NCBI GenBank assembly: GCA_001598975.1
Contig: BBXU01000031.1
Span: forward strand, 1-53,702
Source of the DNA: Parachlorella kessleri
Taxonomy: Eukaryota > Chlorophyta > Trebouxiophyceae > Chlorellales > Chlorellaceae
Reading direction: 5' to 3'
DNA length: 53,702 nucleotides
In this document: positions 21,609 to 32,268 of the stretch, piece after piece
Layout: every line of letters begins with the position of its first letter
How positions within the stretch are numbered: the first letter of the stretch is position 1
Position numbers and translations under genes: made by a program
The notes under the pieces: generated by a model
Database searches by the model: none
Told to the model about the DNA's origin: nothing
Seen by the model: the letters and a program-made list of their open reading frames with translations, nothing else

Positions 21609-24600
21609 ATGGCAAACCCAGGCCACCGAGTTGCCAGGCCCAAAATAGCCAGGCCCTGGTGCAGCATCAGAGCAAGTGCAGCAGGCCCCAGAGGCAACAC
21701 GGGCGCCAGCAGGAGAGGTAGTGAAGGTTACCGCGGCAAGCGCCAGTCGGGCCAAGGCGGCAGGCGGCCAGACTGTGACTCTGGGTAGGTGCGAGGTTGG
21801 TGTTGGAGCAAGGGCAGCGTAGCCCAGGCGCAAAGCGCACTGGCACCCTGGTTAGTGCTGCCATACTAGCCGTTGCCAATGACGGCTCACCCAAGAGACA
21901 GCTTGATAAGGAGCTCCATGGTTTTCTGCTGCGCCTATGTTGCGGCCTGCACCAGAAAGTCTCAACAGCTCCTACAGAAAGCCAAGCTATCTAGAGAGTC
22001 TAGCTGGCTGCCCTGCCTGCCTGCAGGCGTGTGCAGCGGGGACAGCAGCAGCCAAGGCGGGAGCAGGTGGCCTTCCAGGGTGTGTTCCCCCAGGACCCCC
22101 TTGTGGCCATTATCGGCGGTGGCCTGTCTGGTGAGCTGGGCTGGACAGGTGGCAGCCAGGTGTGGGCTGGCCTGTTTGAGCGGCCCATGTCCTGCCTGAT
22201 GCCTGGCTGGGCTTGTAGATATCGACCTCTTAAGAGTCGCTTGGTAGCTAACCCTGGAGTAGCGCCGCTTAATAACTGCTTGCACTCCGCCTAGGGAGCA
22301 GGAAGCCCTCCTTGCCAAGCTTGCTGCGGTCAAGCTGGGCTGAGTGTTCCCATGAGGGTCAGTCTCTATGGAACTCAACCTCCGCTGCTGCTGCACGTGC
22401 TGCCGCAGGCCTCGTTTGCTCTATTGAGCTGGCCAAGAAGGGTGTGCGCTCGGTCGTGTTTGACACAGGTGCGCCGTCCCGGGCCGCGGTGTTAACCACT
22501 CTGCATGGGTGAGCAGCATGCTGGGGTGGGAGATGGGCAGCATTCCTGCCCTGACACACGACCCTGACTGCATCCGTAGCCAAGCCTACTCTCTCCTAGC
22601 GTTACGCCTTTCCATTCAAGCTTGGCCTTCAGCAATCAGCAAGGGCTACAGGGTTGGCTCGCCGCCAGCAGCATTGGACTGGGTTCCCGCTGTGCATGAG
22701 GCATTCTCCTCATGCCGGTGAACTGCTGACCCCACCATCGCATGGCAGGTGAGCACGGCGTGGGAGGACGCCTGGCCACCCGCAGCTTGAAGGACGGGTC
22801 CCTGCCGGGCGCAGACCCCAGCGCAGCCGCGGCCGGCGCACCTCTCGTGTTTGACCACGCCGCCCAGTACTTCACAGCCACCGACCCGGACTTCTGCCAG
22901 CTTGTGGAGCAGTGGGAGGCGGACGGTGAGTGGGGGAAGCTTGCGGAGGATTTACCAGCACCCGATAAGACGTGTGCCCCATGTCGAGTTTGGCCCACAG
23001 GAGCAGCTGTTCAAGGATGCATGCCAGGCCCAGCAGGTGACCTCCTTGCTCCTCAACTGTGTTGTGAGTAACGTCTAACCTGCGGGTGACCCACCTGGTG
23101 GAGGTGTGCCGCCATGCCTGCGGGTAGTTGACGAACTGTGGCAGTGCCCTGGTGATGTGTAGTTTAGTACCTGTGCAGGCGCTGTGAGGGAGTGGCGTGG
23201 CCGCGTTGGCCACCTCAGGATTGGCGGCAGCTTCACAGCTCTTGACGACTCGCAGCCCCGGTTCATTGCTGCGGGGGGCATGCGGTCACTGGCGCAGTAT
23301 CTGGCTGGAAGGGCCACTAGGGCGCTGGGGCAGGCTCGAGAGAACCACAGGACAGAAAGCGGCTCCGGAACCATCAGCGGTAGGGTGCCTGTGGGGTGTC
23401 GCGTGTGCCAAGGTTGCCAGCCAGGGAGGTTGAGTAGGGCAGGCGTGTACCAACGCACTTATTGGTGTGTGTCGTGGTGTTGCGACCGGTGGGCGCTCCA
23501 GTGTTCGTCGAAGCCAGCTGAGCCCTCACTCCCCTGCCACCCCCCAGCCTCCCCATCATATCGAGGCCTCTGAGAGAAGTCAGACCGCACACCCAACGTA
23601 TTTGTTCCCTGCCTGCCTCCTTTCTCTGTTAGCCACGCTTGTGGGGAACTCACAGCGGCATGGTCAGGTGGCAGCATGGTTTTACCCCGCAAGACAAGAC
23701 TGCCCTGCCTGGCTGCCAGGCATGGTGGAGGTGCGCCGGCCGCAGTGGGTGAGCGACCTCATACCCGTTCTGGACGAGTCCGCGTGGCGGCTGATGGGCA
23801 AGGGCAGGGACCAAGGCCTCTTCGATGCCGTGGTAGGCTTTATCCTGGGGCAGCCTGGTTCAGGGTAAATCTTCTACTTGCGCTACATGCCTGCCTGCAT
23901 GGCCGTCAGGGCAAGCTAATGCTGCAATTGGCTGCCGCCCTGCTGCTGCTGTGACAGCCTCGGCAGTATGAGCGCAGCTGCAGCAGGTAGTACAGCTGGG
24001 CGTGGGGTGAGGACCTCCTTACACACCTTGCGCCATCCTGGCCCGGCCACCAATGGCCGGCGCGGGAATTGAAGCGGGAGCTGCGGCTGCCTCATGCGAC
24101 GCAGGTGATAGCGCACAACGGCAAGTGCGCCAACCGTCTCACCGAGCCGGCAGGCATCCCACAGGTACGTGGCATGCGCCTTGGTGATGCGTGTTTTGTG
24201 GAAATCGAGTCATTACAAACTGCAAAGGAGCTGCGCCGGGGTGGCGCATCCTGTCAAGGACGCTGGTGGCGCATGCAGGCGTGACAGCTCTTGCGGGCCA
24301 CCTGGGCACTGGTAACGTATCACTCGCTCACTTATGGCAGGCAGCATGTAGTGCGAACAAAGGGAAGATCTCGGCGAGCTATCTGGGCTGGATGTTAGGG
24401 CAACCATTCACGCAGTAGCACTTCTTTGGGGCACTCCCAAATTGTAGTGTCTGACGTATGCTGCACTCGAAAGAAGCCTCGACCAACATGCTCTGTGATG
24501 CTTTATAAGATCTGACATGGGGAACGGTTGGGGATGGGGGCTGCAAGTGTCAGCAGGTCGCCTGTAAGTTCTTCACCTCCATTCAACAGTGAGTGAGTGT

Positions 24601-25712
24601 TCTGCCTTGCCTGTCACAGGTGCACGGGCAGCTCCGGCGGCTGAAGAACTCCGCCAACTGGGCCCTCATGGTGGCTTTTGCAAGGCCAGTGCCATTACTG
24701 GAGCCCTTTGAGGGCGCCTTTGTCCACGACTCATCCGTGCTCTCCTGGACAGCCAACAACACTGCCAAGCTGGGCTTGCGGGCAGAGTCTGGTGGGGTTG
24801 AGTGCTGGACGCTGCTGAGCACCCAGGAGTACGGGCGCAGCAACAAGGTTCCTCAGGTGCGCGCCAATTACCATAAATTCGCCAAAAACCCTAACCCTCC
24901 CCCCCCCTCCAAAAAAAACACACACCACCACACCCAAGTCTCCAGCGGGTCAGGTACCCGTACGGATGGCTTTCTTTGGCGGCATGGGCAGTGGCTGTGG
25001 CATGCGAAGTGGATCGGGCAGCCACACATGAGCATGCACTGCTTAGCAGCCCACGCCGCGCACTGCAGGAAAGCATTCCACCGGAGGTGAGGCAGCGCGT
25101 CACGGCAGACATGCTGGAGGACTTTGCACGCTGCCTGGGACTCCCGGGCGCAACAGCCCTGCCGCCCGTCATCTACAGCCGGGCGCAGCTGTGGGGCGCA
25201 GCGCTGCCGCAGACCTCCCCAGGGGTGCCGTGCATCTGGGACCCCCAGGGCCGGGTGGGCGTGTGCGGCGACTGGGTGGCCGGCGGCGGCAGCATGCAGG
25301 CAAGGCCTTTGGCGGTGCACCCGCCTGAAGCACGTGCACCGAACCTTGCAGCCTGTTTGCATAGCAGAAGCTAGCCGGCAGTGTTCCGCGACACGCAGCA
25401 GCCTCCTTGCGGTTGCATGTTGGGATGTCTGTTACTGCTGCGTCCATCCCCAGAGCAAGGCAGCAGACCGACCTCCGCCTGATGTGATGTGTGGGCATGC
25501 AGGCGGCGGCGATGAGTGGCAAGGCCCTCGCGGAGCGTATTGCGGGCATGAGGGGGCTCATGCCCAGTGAGACTTCACACCTGGCAGCCGGGCTCACCGA
25601 CCCAGTTAGGCCCATCCGCGGTATGGATATTGGGCAGTTCCCCAGCAGGAGTGATGCTAGTGGCGGTACGGCAAAGAGGTCAATAGCCCGGCAACTTGCA
25701 GGAGCTGGGTGA
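21609..25712 (+). CDS. Renalase-like FAD-dependent amine oxidase family protein
   Basis: Ten exons join in phase: 21609-21784, 22027-22130, 22409-22468, 22749-22925, 23179-23379, 23720-23832, 24105-24164, 24620-24856, 25069-25299 and 25503-25712, giving 522 residues. The N-terminal 40 residues are Arg/Ala-rich with IRASAA, like a chloroplast transit peptide. VAIIGGGLSGLVCSIELA is the FAD-binding beta-alpha-beta motif, followed by GVGGRLATRS and FDHAAQYFT. IAHNGKCANRL, EGAFV, LSWTANNTAKLG and the C-terminal VCGDWVAGGG with SGKALAERI match plant renalase-like oxidoreductases. Substrate is unknown. The intron after 25299 uses a GC donor (CAG|GCAAGG). The junction 23379/23720 falls in a poorly conserved part and is the least certain; the C-terminal 40 residues after the last helix are also unlike the family. 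Confidence 0.85.
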
Positions 25713-26133
25713 CTTCTTCGTGTGGGGCCTCAGATAGCTGCTAGGGCAGGATATGGGGTGGGACATCCTTCGCTTTCCTGCCGTGTATAGGGCCGGGGCC
25801 TAGCTGCCCCTCAGGCATGCTCATGAGCTTACCAAGTGGAGCAGCGAGGGGGGGGCTTTGTCTCTGATGTACCACCTAACCAAGCACTCCTTTTGTGCCC
25901 TGGAAGTTGGTGCCATGACTTCAAGGACATGCCTCGCAAGAAGCAGACAGCCGCCTAGGTTGGCCTGCCATCAACACTGTGTTGTAAGTAGTCGTTCCCT
26001 GGGGGCCAACAACAGTTTTGTCACCAAAATGTCATCTGAGAATACGAAAGTGATCAACACCCAACCTGTCCATGTCTAAAGAGAGAAGCAGTGTCAACCC
26101 CACATCTGGAGCTTCGAGACCCCCGCCGCGGTG
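25713..26133. other. Convergent 3' regions, FAD oxidoreductase and UNG
   Basis: Two genes converge here, so this is mainly 3' UTR. A TGTAA at about 25983 on the plus strand could be the polyadenylation signal of the oxidoreductase. No further gene is visible. Confidence 0.45.
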
Positions 26134-28609
26134 TTAGGGGTCGATCTGCCAGTCGATGGGTGGCTGGCCCTCCTGCTGGAGCAGCTGGTTGGCCTGGGAG
26201 AAGTGCCGGCACCCAAAGAAGCCGCGGCTGGCAGAGAGCCCCGAGGGGTGGGCACACTTGAGCACGTGGTGCTTGTTGGGACAGATCACCCGCTCCTTGT
26301 CCTGCAATGAGGTGGCCGCTACATGGAAATACTGGTGTCGACTGCTGGCCAAGGGCGCCCGGGGGTAAATGGTACGAGAGGCATGCTACCAACACAAGCT
26401 GGAAAGCAGGCAGGCCAGCTCTCTGGCTCCCGCTGGAAATGTACATTCGGCTCTGGTGCTGGGCTGCGCTGTGCTGTGCTTTGGACTCCGTAAGGCTCAC
26501 CTGCGCAAAGCGGCCCCACAGCAGGAACACCAGCCCGCTGCGCTGCTGCGAGAGCTTGGCAATGGCAGCCTCCGTAAACTGCTCCCATCCCTGCACACAG
26601 CACAACCTCGCACACCCTGTTTGCACTACCTGCCACCCTTGCTAACAACCTCTCATCAACATAACATGCGTTACTGGATGTTGACTGGATAAAATCTAGG
26701 TAAACTGACTGCATGCCACCCACCGGCAGGAAAGCTTGCTTTGCATTGAGAAGCGTGCATCACAAGTGATATTTAGTGCGTCCCCCTTCACCCACCTTCT
26801 TGGCATGAGAGCCTGCCTGCTGCGCCCGCACAGTCAGCACCGCGTTGAGTAGCAGCACCCCTTGCTGCGCCCACTGCACATCCAGGGGGATGGAACCGTC
26901 ACTGGCACCCTACCAGCACTGCACTACCAGCACTGTCCTAGGTGTTTGTAGCTCTGGTCCTGCCAGCACACAGCGCCTTAGGAGGTGGCAAGCAAGGCAG
27001 GGTACAGCCAGGCAGCACCCGCGGTCTCCCCAAGCCGGCGGCTGCCGCCGTGCGTACCATTGAACATAAGGATGTGTGGCTACCCTAGAGGCAAAGATAT
27101 CGGCGGTGGCAAGCCCAGAGCGGCCTAGGAGCTCCCATGACTGCCGCCCCACATGGCCTCACTGTCTGCCTGCCTGCCTGCCTGCCTGATGACCGGCCTG
27201 CCCCCACCTTCTCCAGGTTGCCGTGGCGGGGAATGTTGCAGCCCAAGTCCTCCTTGAGCTCCTTGTACATGTTGCGCAAGCTTGAGGGGATGGCCTGCGG
27301 ACATTAAGAAAGCCCGGGGGTAGGCTGAGCCGCGGTGAGCTCACAGGAGACGGCACGAGATGCTGGGCACTGCCTACCTGCTACAGGAGCTTGGGCCACA
27401 CATGCTGCTGGTGTCCCCACAGGCTGGCAATCCTCGACACTTCACAACAGCCAGCCAGCTTGTCCAGCAAGCCGGCGATGCGCCGGACTTGCCGAGCAAT
27501 CAGGCACGCACGGCATCCTTGCCGTACGCTGCGCTGTGCTGCGTCCTGGCCCCCGCTCACCACGCCTTGCGGCACCGAGAAGGACAGGCCCATGGCCTGG
27601 CCGAGGGCGTGGTAGGGGTCCTGCCCCAGGATCACAACCTTCACCTGGTCCACAGGGCACGAGTTGAAGGCCCTGCACCACTGCGGATGCAAGTGCTTGT
27701 ACACTCTGCCTGCCTAGCACGAGGTGTGCCAAGCACAGGGCCTCCACCCCGCCGCCTTACGCCCAATGCAATCATCAGACTCGACAGCACCGCACCCTGA
27801 CGCTGGCACAGCACCCAGCTTGCTTAAAACGGGCACATGAGCCAGGCACTAGCGGGCGGGAGGTTCAAAGAGGCTCAAAAAGTAAGGGGTGGCCACACCT
27901 GAAGATGGCGTCTTTGGGTGGGAAGACCATGGCCTTGCCGTGCCACTCGCCCTGCACAAACCGCTCCAGGTCCGCAAAATAGGGCTTGTCAAACTCCGAG
28001 GCCAGCAGTTGGCGCCACGAGTCTTCAATGACAAGGTCTCGCAGCGCCGGCAGCGTACCGGAGCGCTCGCAGCCAATGACCACTTGCTTGGCCAGGGCGG
28101 CGTTCCTGCACGGCAGGTGCAGGAGTTTGGTAGGGGAGCAAGACGCACTTGGCCGGCACCTAGCCATTGCCAGACCCTTGTCAGTTAGTCATAGAACTCA
28201 GCTTCTGTTTGCAGGTAGCAGAATACCACATGTGCAGCGGTGGAGGCGCTTCAAGCTAGGACACTATCAGTTTTATCAATAACCCCAGTGCAACTCACCT
28301 GTTGGCATGTGCTCGCAGCATCTGGAACTGTGTTGCCCTCTGTGCAACAGGCACGGAGGAGGTCTCGGTGCCCACCCCATCTGCAGAAGCTGCAGTGGCG
28401 GCGCCTGCCTCAGGGTGGTCAGCAGGACTGACGGGAGGGTTGCCTGCTGCCCTAGGTGCCTGCTCCAGAGAATCCGCGGGAGGCTCAGGGGGCTTAGATT
28501 GCTCTGGCTGCTGTTGCTCTTGTGCGGCTGCAACTTGGGTGGTGGTCTGCTCTGGCCCCGACACTCTCCGCCGCTTGGCAAGAAAAGTGTCCAGGGTTTT
28601 CTGGCCCAT
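26134..28609 (-). CDS. UNG: Uracil-DNA glycosylase with PCNA-binding N-terminus
   Basis: UNG removes uracil from DNA to start base excision repair. Seven exons on the minus strand fit: 28609-28299, 28105-27899, 27672-27561, 27294-27208, 26873-26796, 26590-26501 and 26301-26134, giving 350 residues. The water-activating loop GQDPYH places the catalytic Asp at 191; [10 protein letters not shown] holds the uracil-reading Asn at 249; [18 protein letters not shown] holds His313 and the intercalating Leu317. The ATG begins [15 protein letters not shown], which resembles the PIP box and basic tail of the nuclear isoform of animal UNG; the final position is Leu instead of the usual aromatic. Residues 20-100 are Pro/Gln/Ala-rich and probably disordered. 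The gene is divergent from RRP1, 375 bases away. Confidence 0.95.
27163..27188. repeat. (TGCC)n microsatellite in UNG intron
   Basis: Several tandem TGCC units lie inside the intron between UNG exons 4 and 5. Related GGCA or TGGC arrays occur at 29622-29647 (RRP1 intron 2) and near 53451-53477 (ABCC intron). Confidence 0.8.
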
Positions 28610-28984
28610 GATGCCCTGGTTAGGCTGGCAGAGTGCACGTCGATATATGCTACCGAAGGGCACTGCTTTCCAGACACAGTTGCAGGCGTAGGCGCTGCGC
28701 ATAAAGCAAGTGATCAAAGCTCCGAGACACGGCACATGCAGGGCAGAAACGATTAGTACTGCCAATGAAGCGCGATGGGCAATGCTACGAGAGGTGGGGG
28801 ACTCCCAATCTCTTTGTGGAAGCTGAGGCACAAACCCTTTTGAGAGCATCCATGCTGGGCCTGTTTTCCATGACCAAGCTGCTGCGCTGGCCTTGCCGCC
28901 GCCAGCTGCGGCTTTCAAGAGCCCAAATGGATGCAATTAACTTGCCCACTTACAGTACTGGTGCCCACAAGTCCACCAGGCGTC
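28610..28984. promoter_or_regulatory. Bidirectional promoter region, UNG and RRP1
   Basis: Only 375 bases separate the two start codons on opposite strands, so both promoters must lie here or overlap. No TATA box stands out. Confidence 0.6.
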
Positions 28985-31933
28985 ATGTCTAAGCGTAAGG
29001 AGCACCCTCTCCTGGAGAGAGTGGCAGATGAAGGCAACTGTAAATTTGCCAGGGCCCTAGGCAGTGTAGACTATCATACAAGAGAGAAGGGCCTCCAAGC
29101 CCTCACCTTGTGGCTCAGTAGAAAACCCAACATCGGCGAGCTTGAGATGCTCAAGCTCTGGCGCGGCCTGTTCTACTGCTTTTGGCACTCGGACAAACAG
29201 CCGGTGCAGGTGTGGTATATAATTGTGACATGCATGCAGCATGGACCGCTTGCTCGTGCACTCTTGCGTGGTGTCGTCCTCCTGGCTGTGTTTTGATGGT
29301 CCTGTGATTACAACCCACTGGTGCTCTTGTCAGTGATGCCTTGTGATGTCTGCTAGCAGCTTTCATGCTTGCTGTACTCCACTGATAGCGACCTGACAGT
29401 CGCTCTGGCTTGTGCTGCAGACGGCCCTGGCGGAGCGCCTGAGTGAGCTGATGCTGCAGCTTCCAGAGCAGGTTGCCCTGCTTTACTACGCCGCTTCGCT
29501 GAAGACGCTGCGGAGGGAGTGGTTTGGCATTGACCACCTGCGGCTAAATAAGTTCCTGATGCTCGTCCGCAAGTTCTTCAATCAGGCGCTGAGGCTGCTG
29601 CAGGCGAGCAACTGGTGAGATGCCCAGGCAGGCAGGCAGGCAGGCAGCTTTGTCACCAACATGCTCAAGTCAATGTTTCACCTCCAAGACACGCTGCTAG
29701 GTGCCTGCAATAGTATCGAAACTTGGATTATGTGTCATGGAGATCATCCGTGGCACGTAACTATATCTGTTTGGGCTGCTGACCTGCACAGCGGTGGGCT
29801 GGTGCAGGTCGGCAGAGCAGGCGCAGCTGTTCACGGACCTGTGGCTTCACGAGGTCCTGCTCCCACAAGACAACCGCGCTGCAGCAGGACTGGCCTACCA
29901 CATCTGTGACCTGTTGCTGCCGGAGCTTGCAGCCGTGTGCAGCGGCAGCAGCAGTGATGGCGCCAGTGCGGCACCTCAGCAGTCGACACTGCGAGCGCTG
30001 CTGGAACCATTCTGCCAGGCACTAGCTCGGTCACGAGACCCTGCCCTCGTCTATCGGTTGAGGTAAGCTGCGTGTCAGGTCAGGGACAAGGAGGGTGGTT
30101 TGTGTGTTAGCTTGCCGACCTTTGCTGTGGTTGTGTGACTAGTAATTTTGAGGCAACTAGGCATGGTTGCCTTGCTAGCGATAGTCATTTGCTGCATGGT
30201 TGTACGTTCGCCTGGCAAAAAGCAGAGGCCAGCGATGACGAGATGAGCTGGCCTCTCGTCTCTGCCAGGCATAGCATGCATTATCTCCGCTGATTTAGGT
30301 GAGCACAGTGACGATTTCGTGATCTGTATGCTCAATCCACGGCGGAACACTTAAAAACTATATATATTCTACATAGGTGCTAAGCCTACAAGTGCCTCAG
30401 GGATCCAGGATTCCTAACCTGCCAAACAAGCGTTGAACTACCCCAGCGGAGTGCTGCAGGCAGGGCGTGTTCGACCCTCTTGTGAAGGGGGTGGCAGACG
30501 TTGACGCGAGCTGGCTAGACCCGCTTGACGCAGCAGCCTTGGCAGCACACCTCTTTGATCTAGGTGAGTCTTGATGCATGCTGGTAGATCCTGAAATTAG
30601 AAATTGTTCGTCCTTGGTGGATGTATGCAGTCTGCCACGCGTGGTTGTAAGGCCAGGCACTGGAGACAACTATCTGTGGCAGATCTCCTTGCGGGAGCCA
30701 CAGCTGAAGCTCTCCAAACAGCGAGTGAATAGTCAATCAGCCTCCAGCCCCAGTGCCAGGGGCTGCGGGGTTAAATACCTATGCTACACCATCTAACGGA
30801 TGATTCCAGCATGCTGCCAATATGGAGCACTGGCTTTTGTGGTTTGTATGGCTGGTTTCAGCAGAGGGACAGCTAAACGCAAATGCTTGGGGGCTGGATG
30901 CCGTGGCTGCTGATGCTCTCTGAGTCGTTCTGCTCGTTCAGGTGCCCAGCAGGAGACGCGCGCAAAGAGCAGGGAGGCGCTGTACGCCATCAGCACAGCC
31001 TTGGAGAGCTCGGGCAAGCAGCGGCAGCGGCACCAGCAGCAGCAGGCAGGGGCCAGTGGGGTAGCCCACACTGGGCCGGAGCAGCCCCAGACCCTGGCAA
31101 ACGGAGGCCAGCAACAGAGGGCAAAGAAGAAGAAGAAGAAGCGCAGTGCGGAGGAGGCAGGCATGGCAGTTGCTACACCTGGGCCGGCAGCGCCGCCCAG
31201 CAACGGCGAGCAGGGGCGCGCTGTGCCCATAGCAACTGTTGCGCATGAGCCTGTAGCCACGACGCCTGCCACCGTCAGCAAGCCGAAGAAGAAGAAGGCC
31301 AAGGTGGCGCCTGCGTCTGCCGGGCATGACCTGGCACAGCAGGCAGCAGCAGAAGAAAAAGGAGCGAGCCTGAATGGGCAGCACCATGAGCAGGAGCTGG
31401 CAGAGCAGCATGCAGCAGAGGAGCAGCAGCAGCCCCTGGTCTCTGCCAAGAAGAAGAAGAAGAAGGTGGTGGTGGCAGCAACTGCAGCAGCAGAGCCAGG
31501 CGGCGGCGAAGGCAGCACCCCTGCTGCTGCTGTCCGGAGTCGAGGGGCAGCAGCCGCTGCAGGTCCCCCTACCACAGGCGGCAAGAAGAACGTGCGCTTC
31601 TCGCTGCGGAAAAATTTAGTGATGACCATTGGCCAGCCGCCGCTGCCGGAGGATGTGCGCACTCCTCCCACCTCAAAGCCCAAGGGCCCTGCCCTCAAGG
31701 TGACTTCCTCGATAAAAGCAGCACCTGGCAGCGCGCCTGGCCGCCTCAACCATGCTGTCAGGCAGCGGTCGAAGCTTGGCCACCAGCAGCAGCAGGGCAG
31801 CAAGAGCGCCTCAAAGGCTCCTGCAGGACGCAGCGCGGCAGGGCAGTCGCAGGCCGGGGCAGGCGCACGGCGGGCTCTCACGCTTGTGAGCCCACAGTCG
31901 CTGCCCCGGGCTAAGGCAGCTGAGTTTTTCTGA
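28985..31933 (+). CDS. RRP1: Ribosomal RNA processing protein 1 (Nop52 family)
   Basis: RRP1 is a nucleolar factor needed to process rRNA of the large ribosomal subunit. Five exons fit: 28985-29209, 29421-29614, 29808-30062, 30460-30563 and 30942-31933 (TGA), giving 589 residues. The N-terminal Nop52 domain shows FARALGSVDYHTREKGLQAL, LWRGLFYCFWHSDKQPVQ, REWFGIDHLRLNKFLMLVR and FDPLVKGVADVD. The last exon encodes a low-complexity tail with three lysine runs of 4-6 residues, likely nucleolar targeting, many Gln/Ala runs, and a conserved C-terminal block VRFSLRKNL...IGQPPLPEDVRTPPTSKPKG that plant and algal RRP1 proteins share. The ATG follows the shared promoter with UNG. Intron 3 contains a strong hairpin, listed separately. 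Confidence 0.93.
30210..30270 (+). other. Two-tier hairpin in RRP1 intron 3
   Basis: The inner stem AGAGGCCAGC (30224-30233) pairs perfectly with GCTGGCCTCT (30247-30256) around a 13-base loop. The outer stem GCCTGGCA (30210-30217) pairs with TGCCAGGC (30263-30270). It could be an intronic non-coding RNA, a small inverted-repeat element, or incidental. I could not fit convincing C/D or H/ACA boxes. Confidence 0.6.
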
Positions 31934-32268
31934 GCTGTTGAAATTGGGAAAGGCTTGCTTCATCATGGCCATGGACCTCCATTAGTGACGCATATCTATA
32001 TTTTGTTGCCTTGGTGCGTCACTGAAAACCCCTTTGACCTAAGTAAGGGAGTAAGGACCGCACATGAGGCCCATTGGCATCCCCAAGATTTTGACAGTCA
32101 GAATTCAGGCAGGCATGTCAATCGGGATCTGGTCCATTGGGTGTCAGTTACAAAGGCAGGGCATGAAGCTACCTATCATCCGCATGATTGAAGCGACACC
32201 ACGCATATGCACCACTAGATTTGAGGACAAGTGTGTTCATTGATGCACAATTGCATTCTCCAAAAATT
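31934..32268. other. Convergent 3' regions, RRP1 and RNFT1-like gene
   Basis: This is 335 bases of converging 3' UTRs. TTACA at 32148-32152 is TGTAA on the minus strand, 117 bases after the RNFT1-like stop, and may be its polyadenylation signal. No gene is visible. Confidence 0.5.

Noticed and set aside
22999..23038. Helix-like peptide EQLFKDACQAQQ in an FAD oxidoreductase intron
   Set aside because: Its frame does not match the flanking phase, and skipping it gives the expected EADGAVREWRG.
30793..31881. 362-residue minus-strand open frame opposite RRP1 exon 5
   Set aside because: It is the antisense of Lys/Ala/Gln codon runs (Phe, Leu and Cys runs) and has no motif or splice structure of its own.
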